DNA of 64,000 bases from an uncultured Ardenticatenia bacterium (lineage in GTDB: Bacteria > Chloroflexota > Anaerolineae > 4572-78 > NAK82). Shown piece by piece: positions 8,421 to 17,524 of this stretch. The first letter of the stretch is position 1. Each line of letters starts with the position of its first letter. The DNA lies in contig CAKZLO010000015.1 of the NCBI GenBank assembly GCA_937127125.1, forward strand, positions 1 through 64,000, written 5' to 3'. The notes beneath the pieces were generated by a model that did not search any database, had not been told where the DNA came from, and worked only from the letters and a program-made list of their open reading frames with translations. Both the position numbers and the translations under genes were made by a program.

Positions 8421-8811
8421 TGCGCTGATGCTCGCAGCCTCGGGTGGCATTGGCGCGGCGATGCTGCTCACCCTCGCTGCAGTGTACCTCACGGTAAGTG
8501 GTATGGTGCCTCGCGTGGTGCCAGCTGGGCTGGCCAGCTGGTTGCTGCTCTGTTTTGTACTGGTGTTTTCGCTCGGAGAGCTGCCACCTATGATTCTGGC
8601 GCTGCGCCGTATGGTTGGCAGCGCCTCGGATCGCATTGGCAACATCCTGGCACTAGTCACCACGGCTGCTTTTGTGTTTTTTGCTGCTTTTTACGCTGCT
8701 CCGTTCATTGTATTGACGGGTCAGGTGGTGGCGGGTGTGGCACTGGCAGCATTGTGTCTGGTGCGACTGCTTTGCGTGTGGATATTCGTGCCTGTCCGCA
8801 AATCCTTCTGA
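8410..8811 (+). CDS. Four-helix membrane protein, unknown function
   Basis: A 133-residue protein beginning MALNALMLAAS at an ATG inside the end of the preceding gene. It shows four hydrophobic segments, the last at VVAGVALAALCLVRLLCVWIF, and an Arg-containing loop LALRRMVGSASDRIG. The frame is open further upstream, but only this start avoids a long overlap. No family recognised; its coupling with the 8148-8420 product suggests a joint function in the membrane. Confidence 0.65.
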   Translation: MALNALMLAASGGIGAAMLLTLAAVYLTVSGMVPRVVPAGLASWLLLCFVLVFSLGELPPMILALRRMVGSASDRIGNILALVTTAAFVFFAAFYAAPFIVLTGQVVAGVALAALCLVRLLCVWIFVPVRKSF

Positions 8812-8856
8812 GTGTGGGAGAAAGATCACAGCGATTCCCCCTGCGCCTGAGATGAT

Positions 8857-9687
8857 ATGGTGATGCCGATGACTGATTTACCACGTGCTACTTACCGATC
8901 TCCTGAGGAGCTGCGCACTATCGAGGCATTGGTGATTGATATGGATGGTGTGCTTTGGCGTGGCGATGTGCCTATGCCCGGTTTGCATGCCTTCTTCGAT
9001 TTACTGCGCAGTCGCCCGATCCGCTTTCGTCTTGCGACTAACAATCCTACACGTACCCCGGAGCAGTACGTTGCCAAGCTGGCACGCATGGGCGTGCATG
9101 TGACACCTCAGGAAATTCTCACTTCTGCCATTGTCACGGCACGCTATCTGGCCAAGGAGATGCCAGGAGCGCGAGTATTTGTAATTGGTATGGATGGCCT
9201 GCATCAAGCGCTGTTGGAGCATGGACTGCGAATCGGTGATGGAGAGGCGGCTGACTGTGTGGTGGTGGGGCTGGACACCCAACTGACCTATGCCAAGCTG
9301 GCCGATGCCGCGCTCCTCATCCGAGCGGGCGCTCGCTTCATAGGCTGCAACCCTGACGTCACCCTGCCTAGCGAGCGAGGGTTGCTACCTGGCAACGGCG
9401 CCACACTCGCTTACCTGCAAGCTGCCACTGGCGTGGCGCCCTTAATTATTGGCAAGCCGGAACGTGCCATCTTCGATGCAGCGCTTGAGGCAATGCAAGT
9501 GCCTGCCGCACGCGCTGCCACGCTAGGTGACCGTCTGGAGACCGACATTCTGGGCGGCCAACGCGCAGGTATGCACAGCATCTTGGTGCTCAGCGGCGCC
9601 ACCGATTCCGCTCAGCTCGCTAGCAGTCCAATCCAGCCTGACTGGGTGTTTGAAAGCATTCAGGAGCTGGCCGCTGCCTGGCCATGA
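8857..9687 (+). CDS. HAD hydrolase, NagD-like (subfamily IIA) phosphatase
   Basis: A 276-residue phosphatase. Motif I is DMDGVLW, motif II LATNNPT, and motif III/IV IIGKPERAIFDAAL then LGDRLETDILGG, all in the order of NagD and p-nitrophenylphosphatase-like IIA enzymes with the C2 cap between them. Members dephosphorylate small metabolites such as nucleotides, glycerol phosphate or 2-phosphoglycolate. The glycolate operon at 33-38 kb makes the last an attractive guess, but nothing in the sequence proves it. Its last codons overlap the rlmN start (ATGA at 9684-9687). Confidence 0.85.
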   Translation: MVMPMTDLPRATYRSPEELRTIEALVIDMDGVLWRGDVPMPGLHAFFDLLRSRPIRFRLATNNPTRTPEQYVAKLARMGVHVTPQEILTSAIVTARYLAKEMPGARVFVIGMDGLHQALLEHGLRIGDGEAADCVVVGLDTQLTYAKLADAALLIRAGARFIGCNPDVTLPSERGLLPGNGATLAYLQAATGVAPLIIGKPERAIFDAALEAMQVPAARAATLGDRLETDILGGQRAGMHSILVLSGATDSAQLASSPIQPDWVFESIQELAAAWP

Positions 9688-10799
9688 ACATGCTTCCAGG
9701 CGGATGCATTCCTCCTCAAGAAGTGTCTGTGCCGCGTCTCAGCATTCTCGATCTTAGCAAGGAGCAGCTCCAGCACCTGCTGCGCGAATGGGGTGAGCCG
9801 GCTTACCGTGCCAGACAGGTGTGGCACGGCCTCTACTGCCAGCTGGCTGGAACACCCGAGGCCCTGAGCAATTTGCCCAAAGCGCTGTGTACACGGCTGA
9901 GCCAAGAAATTCTCTGGGATCCATTGACCCCGCTGACTACGCTGCGCTCGCGTGACGGACAGACGTACAAGCTGCTCTTTGCTCTGCCTGACGGTGCACA
10001 GGTAGAAGCTGTACTGATGCACTATGCGCGACGGCATACAGTTTGTTTGAGCACGCAAGCAGGCTGTGCCATCGGATGTCCTTTCTGTGCCACTGGACAG
10101 GGTGGCTTCCAACGTAATCTGAGCGCAGGCGAAATTGTCGCTCAGGTGCTTTACTTTGCCCGTCAGGTCGCAGCACAGGGAGAGCGTATTACCAACGTGG
10201 TGCTGATGGGCATGGGTGAACCGCTGGCCAACTATGAAGCGACATGGACTGCCATTCGCCGTTTGAATGACCCGGAAGGTTTCAATCTAGGGGCACGGGC
10301 GATGACGCTCTCTACTGTGGGGTTGGTGCCAGGCATCCGGCGTATGGCGCACGAATCGGAGCAAGTAAACCTGGCCGTCTCGTTGCATGCTGCCAACGAC
10401 GCGTTGCGTGATCAGCTCGTGCCGATCAATCGTCGTTTTCCGCTGGCACAGGTACTGGAAGCATGTCGTTACTATGTCGCGCAAACTCATCGGCGTGTCT
10501 CGTTTGAGTATGCCCTTATGGCAGATGTTAACGATCGCGATGAGGATGCGCACCAGCTGGCTGAGCTGTTGGGTGGCTTGCTGGCGCACGTGAATCTGAT
10601 CCCGCTCAACCCCACACCGGGCAGCTTATTCCGGCCCTCTCCACGTGCGCGCGTACAAGCGTTCCAGCGCATTCTGCAGCAACATCATATTAGCTGCACG
10701 GTGCGGTTGCGTCGTGGTCTGGACATCCAGGCCGGCTGCGGTCAGCTGCGCCTGCACCAGCGTGAGGGAAAAAAACCTCTCCTTAGTGGGAACGACTAG
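9684..10799 (+). CDS. rlmN: 23S rRNA/tRNA adenine-C2 methyltransferase RlmN
   Basis: A 371-residue radical-SAM enzyme that methylates C2 of A2503 in 23S rRNA and A37 in some tRNAs. The cluster motif CxxxCxxC is in GCAIGCPFCATGQGGF, and GMGEPLANYEATW, MTLSTVGLVPGIRR and NLIPLNPTPG are RlmN signatures. The other family cysteines lie in the C-terminal RRGLDIQAGCGQL. The start overlaps the HAD gene by four bases; an in-frame GTG 13 codons later is an alternative. Cytoplasmic, acts on ribosomes. Confidence 0.95.
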   Translation: MNMLPGGCIPPQEVSVPRLSILDLSKEQLQHLLREWGEPAYRARQVWHGLYCQLAGTPEALSNLPKALCTRLSQEILWDPLTPLTTLRSRDGQTYKLLFALPDGAQVEAVLMHYARRHTVCLSTQAGCAIGCPFCATGQGGFQRNLSAGEIVAQVLYFARQVAAQGERITNVVLMGMGEPLANYEATWTAIRRLNDPEGFNLGARAMTLSTVGLVPGIRRMAHESEQVNLAVSLHAANDALRDQLVPINRRFPLAQVLEACRYYVAQTHRRVSFEYALMADVNDRDEDAHQLAELLGGLLAHVNLIPLNPTPGSLFRPSPRARVQAFQRILQQHHISCTVRLRRGLDIQAGCGQLRLHQREGKKPLLSGND

Positions 10800-10832
10800 C
10801 TCATCCTCGAGTCAACCGCATACCTAAATATT

Positions 10833-10879
10833 TTCCCCATCAGTTCTTAACAATTTCCTAACGGATGCTGTTGTATACT
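10833..10879 (+). promoter_or_regulatory. Three 11-bp direct repeats before a -10 box (OmpR/PhoB-type site)
   Basis: TTC-led repeats begin at 10833 (TTCCCCAT), 10844 (TTCTTAAC) and 10855 (TTCCTAAC), each 11 bases apart. TATACT lies at 10874-10879 and no good -35 box exists; the repeats stand in its place. This is how OmpR/PhoB-type activators work, and such a regulator is encoded at 11817. Confidence 0.55.
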
Positions 10880-10954
10880 GGTGGTGCATAACATCGATCG
10901 GACTCTCGATCAATCGAAGGTGTGACGCATAAGATGTAGAAAGGAGAAAGAAGG

Positions 10955-11632
10955 ATGTTGAGGACATTGAAGTTTGCTTTGGCAGGATTGTTGGTGGTTG
11001 GAGCGCTGGCCACCCTTCTGGTGACGGGTAGTGCGCTGGCGCAGGACGTGACGCCCACCAGCGCGCCGCAGGCACCCGCAGTGGGACAGGGGCGTGGCTG
11101 GCTGGGAGGTGGGCTTGGCATGTGTGGCCAGGCAGGCTTCGAAGCAGTTGCGAAGGCTCTCAATCTCACCACGGAGCAACTGCAAGCAGAACTGTGGGGT
11201 GGCCGCACACTGGCTGAGCTGGCCGACCGCGCCGGTGTCTCCCTGACCACGGTACAGGAGGCGGTGCAGGCGGCATGCCGCGACGTGCAGAAGCAGGCGA
11301 TCGAACAGGCTGTTCAGGACGGCCGCCTTAGCCGTGAGAAGGCGGACTGGCTGATCGAAGGTCTGGAGAAGGGTTTCTGGGGCGCTGGAACGGGTGCGTG
11401 GCGAGATGGTTGCGGCTGCTTTTGCCTCGGAGGGCGCGGTATGGGTATGGGCATCGGCCCCTTCGGTAAGGGAGGCGGCTGGGATAGCTCGTGGCGTGAC
11501 CGGGGCGATGGAGCACAAGGCAGGTTCGGTAACTTTATGCGCGGCCGAGGCGGAGCACGTGGTGGGTTTGGCGCTCCCTTTGGTGGCCCAATGGGTGGCT
11601 GGCAGCAGCCCTCACAACAGCCTACTGAGTAG
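10955..11632 (+). CDS. Secreted Gly/Arg-rich protein of unknown function
   Basis: A 225-residue protein with a signal peptide at 1-30 (cleavage after GSALA), a helical middle (about 62-135) with NLTTEQLQAELWGGRTLAEL and a second helix-turn pattern, and a C-terminal third rich in Gly, Arg and Phe (GGRGMGMGIGPFGKGGGW). The middle resembles small extracytoplasmic helical proteins that sit beside two-component systems. GAAAGGAG places the start. It is the only gene between an OmpR-type repeat array and a terminator, immediately before the response regulator, so it is a likely target of that system. Confidence 0.7.
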   Translation: MLRTLKFALAGLLVVGALATLLVTGSALAQDVTPTSAPQAPAVGQGRGWLGGGLGMCGQAGFEAVAKALNLTTEQLQAELWGGRTLAELADRAGVSLTTVQEAVQAACRDVQKQAIEQAVQDGRLSREKADWLIEGLEKGFWGAGTGAWRDGCGCFCLGGRGMGMGIGPFGKGGGWDSSWRDRGDGAQGRFGNFMRGRGGARGGFGAPFGGPMGGWQQPSQQPTE

Positions 11633-11684
11633 GTCAGCTGCTATACTCCCCCATTGACGTGACGCCAACGGCAACAGGGAGAAC

Positions 11685-11735
11685 GGGATGTTCTGGATGC
11701 CCTACAAGGTGTCCAGGACATCCCTTCATTTTTCA
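11685..11735 (+). terminator. Rho-independent terminator
   Basis: A 13-pair stem, GGGATGTTCTGGA at 11685-11697 with TCCAGGACATCCC at 11712-11724 (one G-T pair), followed by TTCATTTTTC. It ends the secreted-protein transcript and separates it from the two-component genes. Confidence 0.8.
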
Positions 11736-11816
11736 CGATGTCTGGGACTTTGAGGGCAAGTTGGGTTATTATAGAATAGGGTGTTCATTGCAAGGGTCTA
11801 AATAGTGAGGTGAAGA

Positions 11817-12509
11817 ATGGCAAAAACCATTCTGGTGGTAGATGATCAAGCGAATGTGCGTCGGCTGTTGCGCGAGTACCTTGAGGAGGAAGGGTTTCGC
11901 GTGGTGGTAGCTGAGAATGGTCGGGATGCGCTCTATGCGGCGCGCCGTGAAAAGCCTGATCTTATTCTGCTTGACATTATGATGCCAGAAATGAGCGGCT
12001 ACGAGTTCATGCGAACTTTCACCAAGGAGCAGGACACTCCTATTATCCTTCTCACGGCAAAGCTGGAGGAATCGGACAAGGTGCTGGGGCTGGAGCTGGG
12101 TGCCGATGACTATGTGACCAAGCCTTTCAGCATGCGCGAGCTTGTGGCACGCGTCCGTGCTGTGTTGCGGCGTGCGGAGAAGGGCGGTGCAGGTTCAGGT
12201 GTGCTGCGTGTGGCAGACATCACGCTCGATCGAGATGCGCGTACCGTGACGGTGGGTGAGCGCCTTGTGCGCCTGACCCCCACCGAGTTCGAGCTGCTTG
12301 CTACTCTAATGGCGGCGCCCGGGCGTGTCTTTTCCCGCGCAGCTCTGCTGGAGGCAGTGCAGGGAGTGTCGGTGGAAACGATGGAGCGCGCCATCGACGT
12401 GCACATTCGCAATCTGCGCACTAAGATTGAGCCAGACCCGAGTAATCCTCGCTATATCGAGACGATCTTCGGCGTGGGCTATCGCTTCCGTCCCCCGGAA
12501 CAAGGGTGA
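11817..12509 (+). CDS. OmpR/PhoB-family response regulator
   Basis: A 230-residue regulator. The receiver domain (1-120) has the acidic pair after ILVVDDQ, the phosphate-accepting Asp in LILLDIMMPEMSG, Thr in ILLTAKLEE and Lys in YVTKPF. The C-terminal winged helix ends IETIFGVGYRFRPPEQG. GAGGTGAAGA precedes the ATG. It is followed with overlap by its sensor kinase, and it probably binds the 11-base repeats at 10833-10865. Confidence 0.95.
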   Translation: MAKTILVVDDQANVRRLLREYLEEEGFRVVVAENGRDALYAARREKPDLILLDIMMPEMSGYEFMRTFTKEQDTPIILLTAKLEESDKVLGLELGADDYVTKPFSMRELVARVRAVLRRAEKGGAGSGVLRVADITLDRDARTVTVGERLVRLTPTEFELLATLMAAPGRVFSRAALLEAVQGVSVETMERAIDVHIRNLRTKIEPDPSNPRYIETIFGVGYRFRPPEQG

Positions 12510-13951
12510 GTATGTCAGGGATGTTCCGTTCACTCACCTTCAAATTAGTAGTGGCTTTCTCGCTGGTGAGCATCGCCGGAGTGGCGCTGAGCACCTTGTT
12601 TGCACGCTGGGTGATCTTGCGCGAGTTTGATCGATTGGTGGTAGAACGCGCTGAAAACACCTTCGTGGCTGGGGTTCAGAGCTACTACGAGGCCACCGGT
12701 TCATGGCAGGGTGTCGAGGTCTTCCTGAACGCCCGCCGGCCGTTTTTCGTTGTTCTGCCGCCGGGACAAGACATGATGCATCGCCAAATGGCGAGGCGTG
12801 GGCAGATGCACGAGCCCGTACCCCCTGTGTTTGCCCTGGCGGATCAAGATGGTGTCATCATAGTACCAGCCGGTCAGTACCAAGCTGGTGAGCGCGTGGG
12901 TGCCGATGTCTTGCGTCAGGGTATTCAGGTGCTGGTAGATGGTCAAGTGGTCGGCACCGTGCTGCCGACGGGACGTGCTCCTGAGATGGTGCCGCAAGAG
13001 ATTCGCTACCTGGCCCGCATCAGCTATGCCTCGTTTCTGGCAGCATCGCTGGCGGTGGTGATTGCTCTCGTTCTAGGTGTTTTCCTGGCGCAACGGTTGT
13101 CACGGCCACTGCGTGAGCTCACGGCCGCCACGCGGGCGGTGGCGCGCGGCGAGCTGGAACAACGTGTGCCGGTCCGCTCGCGGGATGAATTAGGGGAGTT
13201 GGCTGCTGCATTCAACCAAATGAGCGCCGATCTGGCACGTCTCCACCAAATGCGACGCCAGATGACTGCCGATATTGCCCACGAATTGCGCACGCCGCTC
13301 ACCGTGATGGTGGGTTACCTGGAAGCACTGCGCGATGGGGTGCTCAAGCCGACCCCGGAACGCTTCGAGGCGATGTACCAAGAAGCGCGCCACCTGGAAC
13401 GGTTGGTAGAAGACTTGCGCACGCTCTCACTTGCTGATGCTGGGGAGCTGTCGTTGAACCGTGAAGCAGTGTCCCCGCGCCTGGTACTGGAACAGGCAGC
13501 TACTATCTATCGAGACCAAACGGAACAACGGGGCATCTCACTGGAGGTCTCGCTAGAGGATGGGCTGCCGGATATTTTCGTGGATCCGGACCGCATTGCT
13601 CAGGTGTTGGGCAACCTGATCACCAACGCCATTCGGTACACGCCTTCAGGCGGGCGCATCACGATGGCAGCATCCCGTCAGGGAGATAATGTGATACTGC
13701 GCGTGCAGGACACTGGCAGCGGAATCGCACCCGAGGATCTGCCCTATGTGTTTGATCGTTTCTACCGTGGGGACCAGACGCGTCAGTCCGCGGGGGGCGA
13801 ATCGGGATTGGGACTGGCGATTGCGCGTTCCATCGTGGATGCGCACGGAGGAAGCATTGCGGTGACGAGCGTCTTGGGCCAAGGTAGCACGTTCACCATC
13901 ACGCTGCCGCGTGCTGTTCGACCATCCCCCGCTGGACATGCGGGATCGTAG
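12506..13951 (+). CDS. Sensor histidine kinase
   Basis: A 481-residue membrane kinase. A membrane segment at about 13-31, a periplasmic sensor region to about 170, and a second segment at about 177-198 are followed by HAMP, HisKA (H-box DIAHELRTPLTVMVGYLEAL) and HATPase (N-box NLITNAIRYTPSGG, G1 VQDTGSGIAPEDLPYVF, G2 SGLGLAIARSIVDAHGG). The GTG at 12506 overlaps the regulator's stop; an ATG two codons on is equally possible. The sensor part contains a Met/His-rich stretch (DMMHRQMARRGQMH), which could bind a metal, but the signal is unknown. Confidence 0.95.
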   Translation: MSMSGMFRSLTFKLVVAFSLVSIAGVALSTLFARWVILREFDRLVVERAENTFVAGVQSYYEATGSWQGVEVFLNARRPFFVVLPPGQDMMHRQMARRGQMHEPVPPVFALADQDGVIIVPAGQYQAGERVGADVLRQGIQVLVDGQVVGTVLPTGRAPEMVPQEIRYLARISYASFLAASLAVVIALVLGVFLAQRLSRPLRELTAATRAVARGELEQRVPVRSRDELGELAAAFNQMSADLARLHQMRRQMTADIAHELRTPLTVMVGYLEALRDGVLKPTPERFEAMYQEARHLERLVEDLRTLSLADAGELSLNREAVSPRLVLEQAATIYRDQTEQRGISLEVSLEDGLPDIFVDPDRIAQVLGNLITNAIRYTPSGGRITMAASRQGDNVILRVQDTGSGIAPEDLPYVFDRFYRGDQTRQSAGGESGLGLAIARSIVDAHGGSIAVTSVLGQGSTFTITLPRAVRPSPAGHAGS

Positions 13952-13983
13952 TAGAGCAGTGTTAGACTACTGCACTAGCGTCT

Positions 13984-14961
13984 TTATTGCCCTTGAACTT
14001 CCTCGCCAATGACTATTATGGTGCCGACGCCGGCGAGTATGAAATTGGCACCGAACTGATCACGGAACAATTGGCGCGCCGTGTCACCGGTGCAATGACA
14101 AGGTGCCACCTTCTGCACGCCCAGCCCCTTCAGTGCTGTCACTACGCTCGTGATCTGGCTCGCGCTTTCGTTCATCAGGTGGAATCCACCTATGGCCAGA
14201 TGCACTTCGCCGTATGTCTTTGCCTGTCGCACGATCTCGACAATGCCAGGATGTGCACAACCAGTCAGGACAACCAGGCCTCTGTTCGTCTCGATAATGA
14301 GTGACTGCTCAATGATGTTTGAGCCAAGCTCGCCTGTGATGCGAATCTGGTCTGTAATTGTCATAGGATTATGCACTTCAACTAACTGCCGGACGCGTTT
14401 AGCAACGTTGGTCTTGAAATCGGCCGGAAAGGACTGTGGCACATACACCGCTTCGGGAGCGCCAACCTCGAGCAACGAGTCCAATCCACCGGTGTGGTCG
14501 GCGTGATAGTGCGAAAGGACCACGCTGTTGATCCGGCGTGGGTCGATTCCTAGCATCTCCAGATTGGTCATCAGAGTGGGCCCGTCGCCGCCCGTGTCGA
14601 ACAACACGGTTAGCCCGGGTGTTTCGACGACGCAGGCAAATCCCCAGGCAGTCTTGAGCCGTGCGTCAAAGGCGTTATTGTCGTACGCGACTGTCAACGT
14701 GATTGGTGTGGATGACATCATAGCTTCCTGGCTTTCTCCGGGTATGGGTAACGTTCTTTGGGTCGGAGGAGTGGGTGGCGCAGTGATTTGTTCTTGCACA
14801 GCCGCCGGGGCGTCACCAGACTGAACGGGCATTGCTTGTTGTTTCGACGGCGCCGGTGCAAAAGCACTTGGCACCTGGTGCGCTAACCATAATCCAAGCA
14901 TACAGGCGGCCAGTATTAATAGACATATTAGTCGTGCCATACGGGCTTGTCCACTGTTCAT
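13984..14961 (-). CDS. Membrane-anchored metallo-beta-lactamase-fold hydrolase
   Basis: A 325-residue protein with an N-terminal signal or anchor (about 9-27), a Pro/Gln linker to about 75, then an MBL domain with the metal motif SHYHADHTGG and later GCAHPGIVEIV and a His in GGFHLM. This arrangement matches the branch related to 7,8-dihydropterin-6-methyl-4-aminobenzene-5-phosphate synthase. Enzymes of this branch bind two metals; the substrate here is unknown and the exported location is unusual for that synthase. It lies one base after the methyltransferase-like gene and is probably its operon partner. Confidence 0.82.
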   Translation of the reverse strand: MNSGQARMARLICLLILAACMLGLWLAHQVPSAFAPAPSKQQAMPVQSGDAPAAVQEQITAPPTPPTQRTLPIPGESQEAMMSSTPITLTVAYDNNAFDARLKTAWGFACVVETPGLTVLFDTGGDGPTLMTNLEMLGIDPRRINSVVLSHYHADHTGGLDSLLEVGAPEAVYVPQSFPADFKTNVAKRVRQLVEVHNPMTITDQIRITGELGSNIIEQSLIIETNRGLVVLTGCAHPGIVEIVRQAKTYGEVHLAIGGFHLMNESASQITSVVTALKGLGVQKVAPCHCTGDTARQLFRDQFGANFILAGVGTIIVIGEEVQGQ

Positions 14962-14962
14962 C

Positions 14963-15412
14963 CTACAGCCAGCGCCTCGTCCTCCTCTTGTACTCCTGCC
15001 ACGTTTGACCGAATCGTTCTGCGAGCATATGTTCCTCTATCTCGATGAAGTGTCTGTCCATCAGGATAGGGAAGATCACGATGATCGCCCAAGGCGTCAG
15101 GGACCCAATCAGAATCGCTACGCCAGCGAGGATGAGCATAAAGCCGAGGTACATTGGATGGCGACTTACTCGGTACACACCGTTGGTTACTAGGGTGCGT
15201 GACTCCTCGAAAGGCTTGACAGTGGTGCCAGCTTTGCGAAGGGCGTTATCCGCAGCGAGATTTAGGGCCAATCCAATGCCCAATGGGAGGATGCCCAGAA
15301 CATTCCATGGCATAGGGATAAGTACCAGCCCAGGCACTAGAAAGTGCAGCAACAACATTGCCAAAATGGCTATGAGCAGGTAAGTGATGGGCGTTATCCT
15401 TTTGTCTGGCAT
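14963..15412 (-). CDS. Isoprenylcysteine carboxyl methyltransferase-like membrane protein
   Basis: A 149-residue membrane protein of the ICMT/PEMT-like family. It shows four hydrophobic segments and the family core: GVYRVSRHPMYLGFMLILAG in the middle and ERFGQTWQEYKRRTRRWL at the end, which form the S-adenosylmethionine pocket. Bacterial members methylate small or lipid-like acceptors; the real substrate is unknown. It lies between the lipoprotein upstream and the MBL gene downstream on the same strand, with gaps of 24 and 1 bases, so all three may be one operon. Confidence 0.85.
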   Translation of the reverse strand: MPDKRITPITYLLIAILAMLLLHFLVPGLVLIPMPWNVLGILPLGIGLALNLAADNALRKAGTTVKPFEESRTLVTNGVYRVSRHPMYLGFMLILAGVAILIGSLTPWAIIVIFPILMDRHFIEIEEHMLAERFGQTWQEYKRRTRRWL

Positions 15413-15436
15413 ATGCTTCTCCTGAGCAGAGCGAGC

Positions 15437-17524
15437 TCAGTCATCCCACGAGAACTTTCGCTCGAAAGTGGGCATAGAGGCAACTGCTTCGATGGTCAAT
15501 TGTCGGTCGCCTGCTGTACTATCGAACCAGGCTGCCGGATCCACCGGGTCTGAGATCAGCCAAGGACAAAAGGCAAACAAGTAGTCCGGCAATGGCTTGC
15601 CATCAGAGAGGCGCCCGGTGCGAAACCAATTGAAGACTTCCAGATGGTAGTCTCGGTGCAGCGCTTCGGTAATCGCTGGGAAGCGATCATCCTGTTGCTC
15701 TCCAAGACGCCAGCCGCCCTCACCCGCAATCATCACTGGTATGAACCCCAGTTCCTCCTCAAACACACGCGCGAACTCGCGAAAGCCGAGCACACCGTGA
15801 ATGTCCTCAACGTAATGAGGGGGATGGTTTAGTCCGTGTAGATGGGGCACGAAAAACATGCGCTCGAAAATGTAGTGCATTTTGGCCGCTTTCATCTCGC
15901 GCAGCGTGGCACGCAACCAATCCGGGTTGATGAGTTGTAGTCCGACGTAGCCACCTGCTTCGTAGACCTGTTGCGCCGCTGGCAGCAAATTGTGCAGGTA
16001 GGTTTTCTGGCTCACCGCACACAGTCCGTCCCATTCTTGTTCCAATTCGGGCTCGTTGTACAGCTGCATGTACGGTGCGATCCCCCGACCTCGCAAGAAC
16101 CCCACGTCTTCAGCCCAGCTGACATAGGTCTGATAGGGACGCACGAACGGTCGCCAGACAACCGTGATACCTGCCGCCTGGAATATGGGCGCAGTTCGCA
16201 CCAACTGCTCGTGGTCAGCGTACTGCACCAGTGCCCAGCGCACTCCCAAGCTCACCATACGATTGACCTGACGTTGTGCCTCGATGGCGTCATATTGGTG
16301 CGTCTGTAAGAAGTGTATGCCGCGCCCATTGTCACCGCGCGGCCGCGGCCACGTCTGCAACCAACGCAGGTACGACGCACTGGGTGAGGGGAATGAATGC
16401 GGTGGGGGCAACACTTCCCGCGTGGGCTCAATAGGTACAAAGATAGCCTGACGTCGCACATCGGCGTCGATGGCGTGCCATACAGTTCCATCAAAGTGCA
16501 CTTTGCCGCGCCGCCCGACGAACCACGGTGTGTCGTTCTTGTCCAGCACAACAAACTTGTGGCGCTCGAGCAACACTGGGTTGTCTACATCGGTGTAGAC
16601 TGCTGCGGCATCGCATGTGACGATACGGGCGATGTGATCCTTCCCCGCAACCCATAGCGTGCCGTCAACTGAGCGTGCCAGCGACAGAACCGGTGTGTCA
16701 AAAGTGACCGGGTTGGGGTTTGGGAAGCAAAGAGATGTCGATCGATCACGATAGACATATACCCCGGCGGAAGTCGCAATCCATACAGGCCCATCCATTT
16801 CGGCCAGCAATGCATATACCACTGGTTGCCCCGGTAACGTCACGCGATCCAGCCATTGTCGGGCACTCACAGCATAGTGAAACAGCTCCCCCGATCTCGT
16901 GGCCACCCATACTTCATCGCGCATGGGAGCATAGGCTACCGCGTTGATACCCTGAAGTGCGTCGCGAATCGCAGGCGGAGCAGCAATCAGCTGAGGTTCG
17001 ACCGTCGCCTCTGCAAGGGGTATCATCACCAGACCCTCACCGGGACAGGCGCACCAAAGGTTCTCTCTTACGTCCTGCGTCATAGAAGTCACCGCATTTT
17101 TGCTGCAGGCTCGCATCGACCGCCAGCCGTTTTGTGCCAAGATCCAAAGCAACCTTGTGTCGGTCCCAGCAGCCAAGTAGGAACCAGCTGCGGCTAGGGA
17201 GCGAACTACTGACCCGTCCGGGATGCGATGTTGTTCGTAGGAAGTGTCCTGGACGTTCCAACGGGTGAGCAACCCGGATTCGTTCGCTGTCCATAAGGCG
17301 TCCTCCGTCCACAGTGCAGCAGTAGCCTCTGGATAATTGTGTTGTTCCTCAGCTGTTCTTGGCTTGTGCAACCCGGCCAGCGCCTGTTCGCCAGGTCGAC
17401 ACACCGTCGCGGTAGTAGCTGCATCAAGGTGTGTCATATTGGATGATATCGGGGATGGTCCGGTACAAGCCAGGAGGCTTTGTACCGCAGCGACAAACAA
17501 GGCCATCCCTGCAGCATAGCGCAT
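15437..17524 (-). CDS. Lipoprotein with propeller domain and glycosidase-like barrel
   Basis: A 695-residue protein from the ATG at 17524, whose first 22 residues are a lipoprotein signal with the lipobox SLLACTG. A longer in-frame start at 17698 would bury that signal. Residues from about 55 to 370 contain repeated blades such as AVAYAPMRDEVWVATRSGEL and SLARSVDGTLWVAGKDHI, as in two-component-regulator propellers. From about 390 the pattern changes to a TIM-barrel glycosidase-like domain (SLGVRWALVQYADHEQLV, QLYNEPELEQEWDG), with a Glu in the NEPE motif that fits an acid/base catalyst. The substrate is unknown; the protein is probably anchored at the outer face of the membrane. Confidence 0.7.
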   Translation of the reverse strand: MRYAAGMALFVAAVQSLLACTGPSPISSNMTHLDAATTATVCRPGEQALAGLHKPRTAEEQHNYPEATAALWTEDALWTANESGLLTRWNVQDTSYEQHRIPDGSVVRSLAAAGSYLAAGTDTRLLWILAQNGWRSMRACSKNAVTSMTQDVRENLWCACPGEGLVMIPLAEATVEPQLIAAPPAIRDALQGINAVAYAPMRDEVWVATRSGELFHYAVSARQWLDRVTLPGQPVVYALLAEMDGPVWIATSAGVYVYRDRSTSLCFPNPNPVTFDTPVLSLARSVDGTLWVAGKDHIARIVTCDAAAVYTDVDNPVLLERHKFVVLDKNDTPWFVGRRGKVHFDGTVWHAIDADVRRQAIFVPIEPTREVLPPPHSFPSPSASYLRWLQTWPRPRGDNGRGIHFLQTHQYDAIEAQRQVNRMVSLGVRWALVQYADHEQLVRTAPIFQAAGITVVWRPFVRPYQTYVSWAEDVGFLRGRGIAPYMQLYNEPELEQEWDGLCAVSQKTYLHNLLPAAQQVYEAGGYVGLQLINPDWLRATLREMKAAKMHYIFERMFFVPHLHGLNHPPHYVEDIHGVLGFREFARVFEEELGFIPVMIAGEGGWRLGEQQDDRFPAITEALHRDYHLEVFNWFRTGRLSDGKPLPDYLFAFCPWLISDPVDPAAWFDSTAGDRQLTIEAVASMPTFERKFSWDD

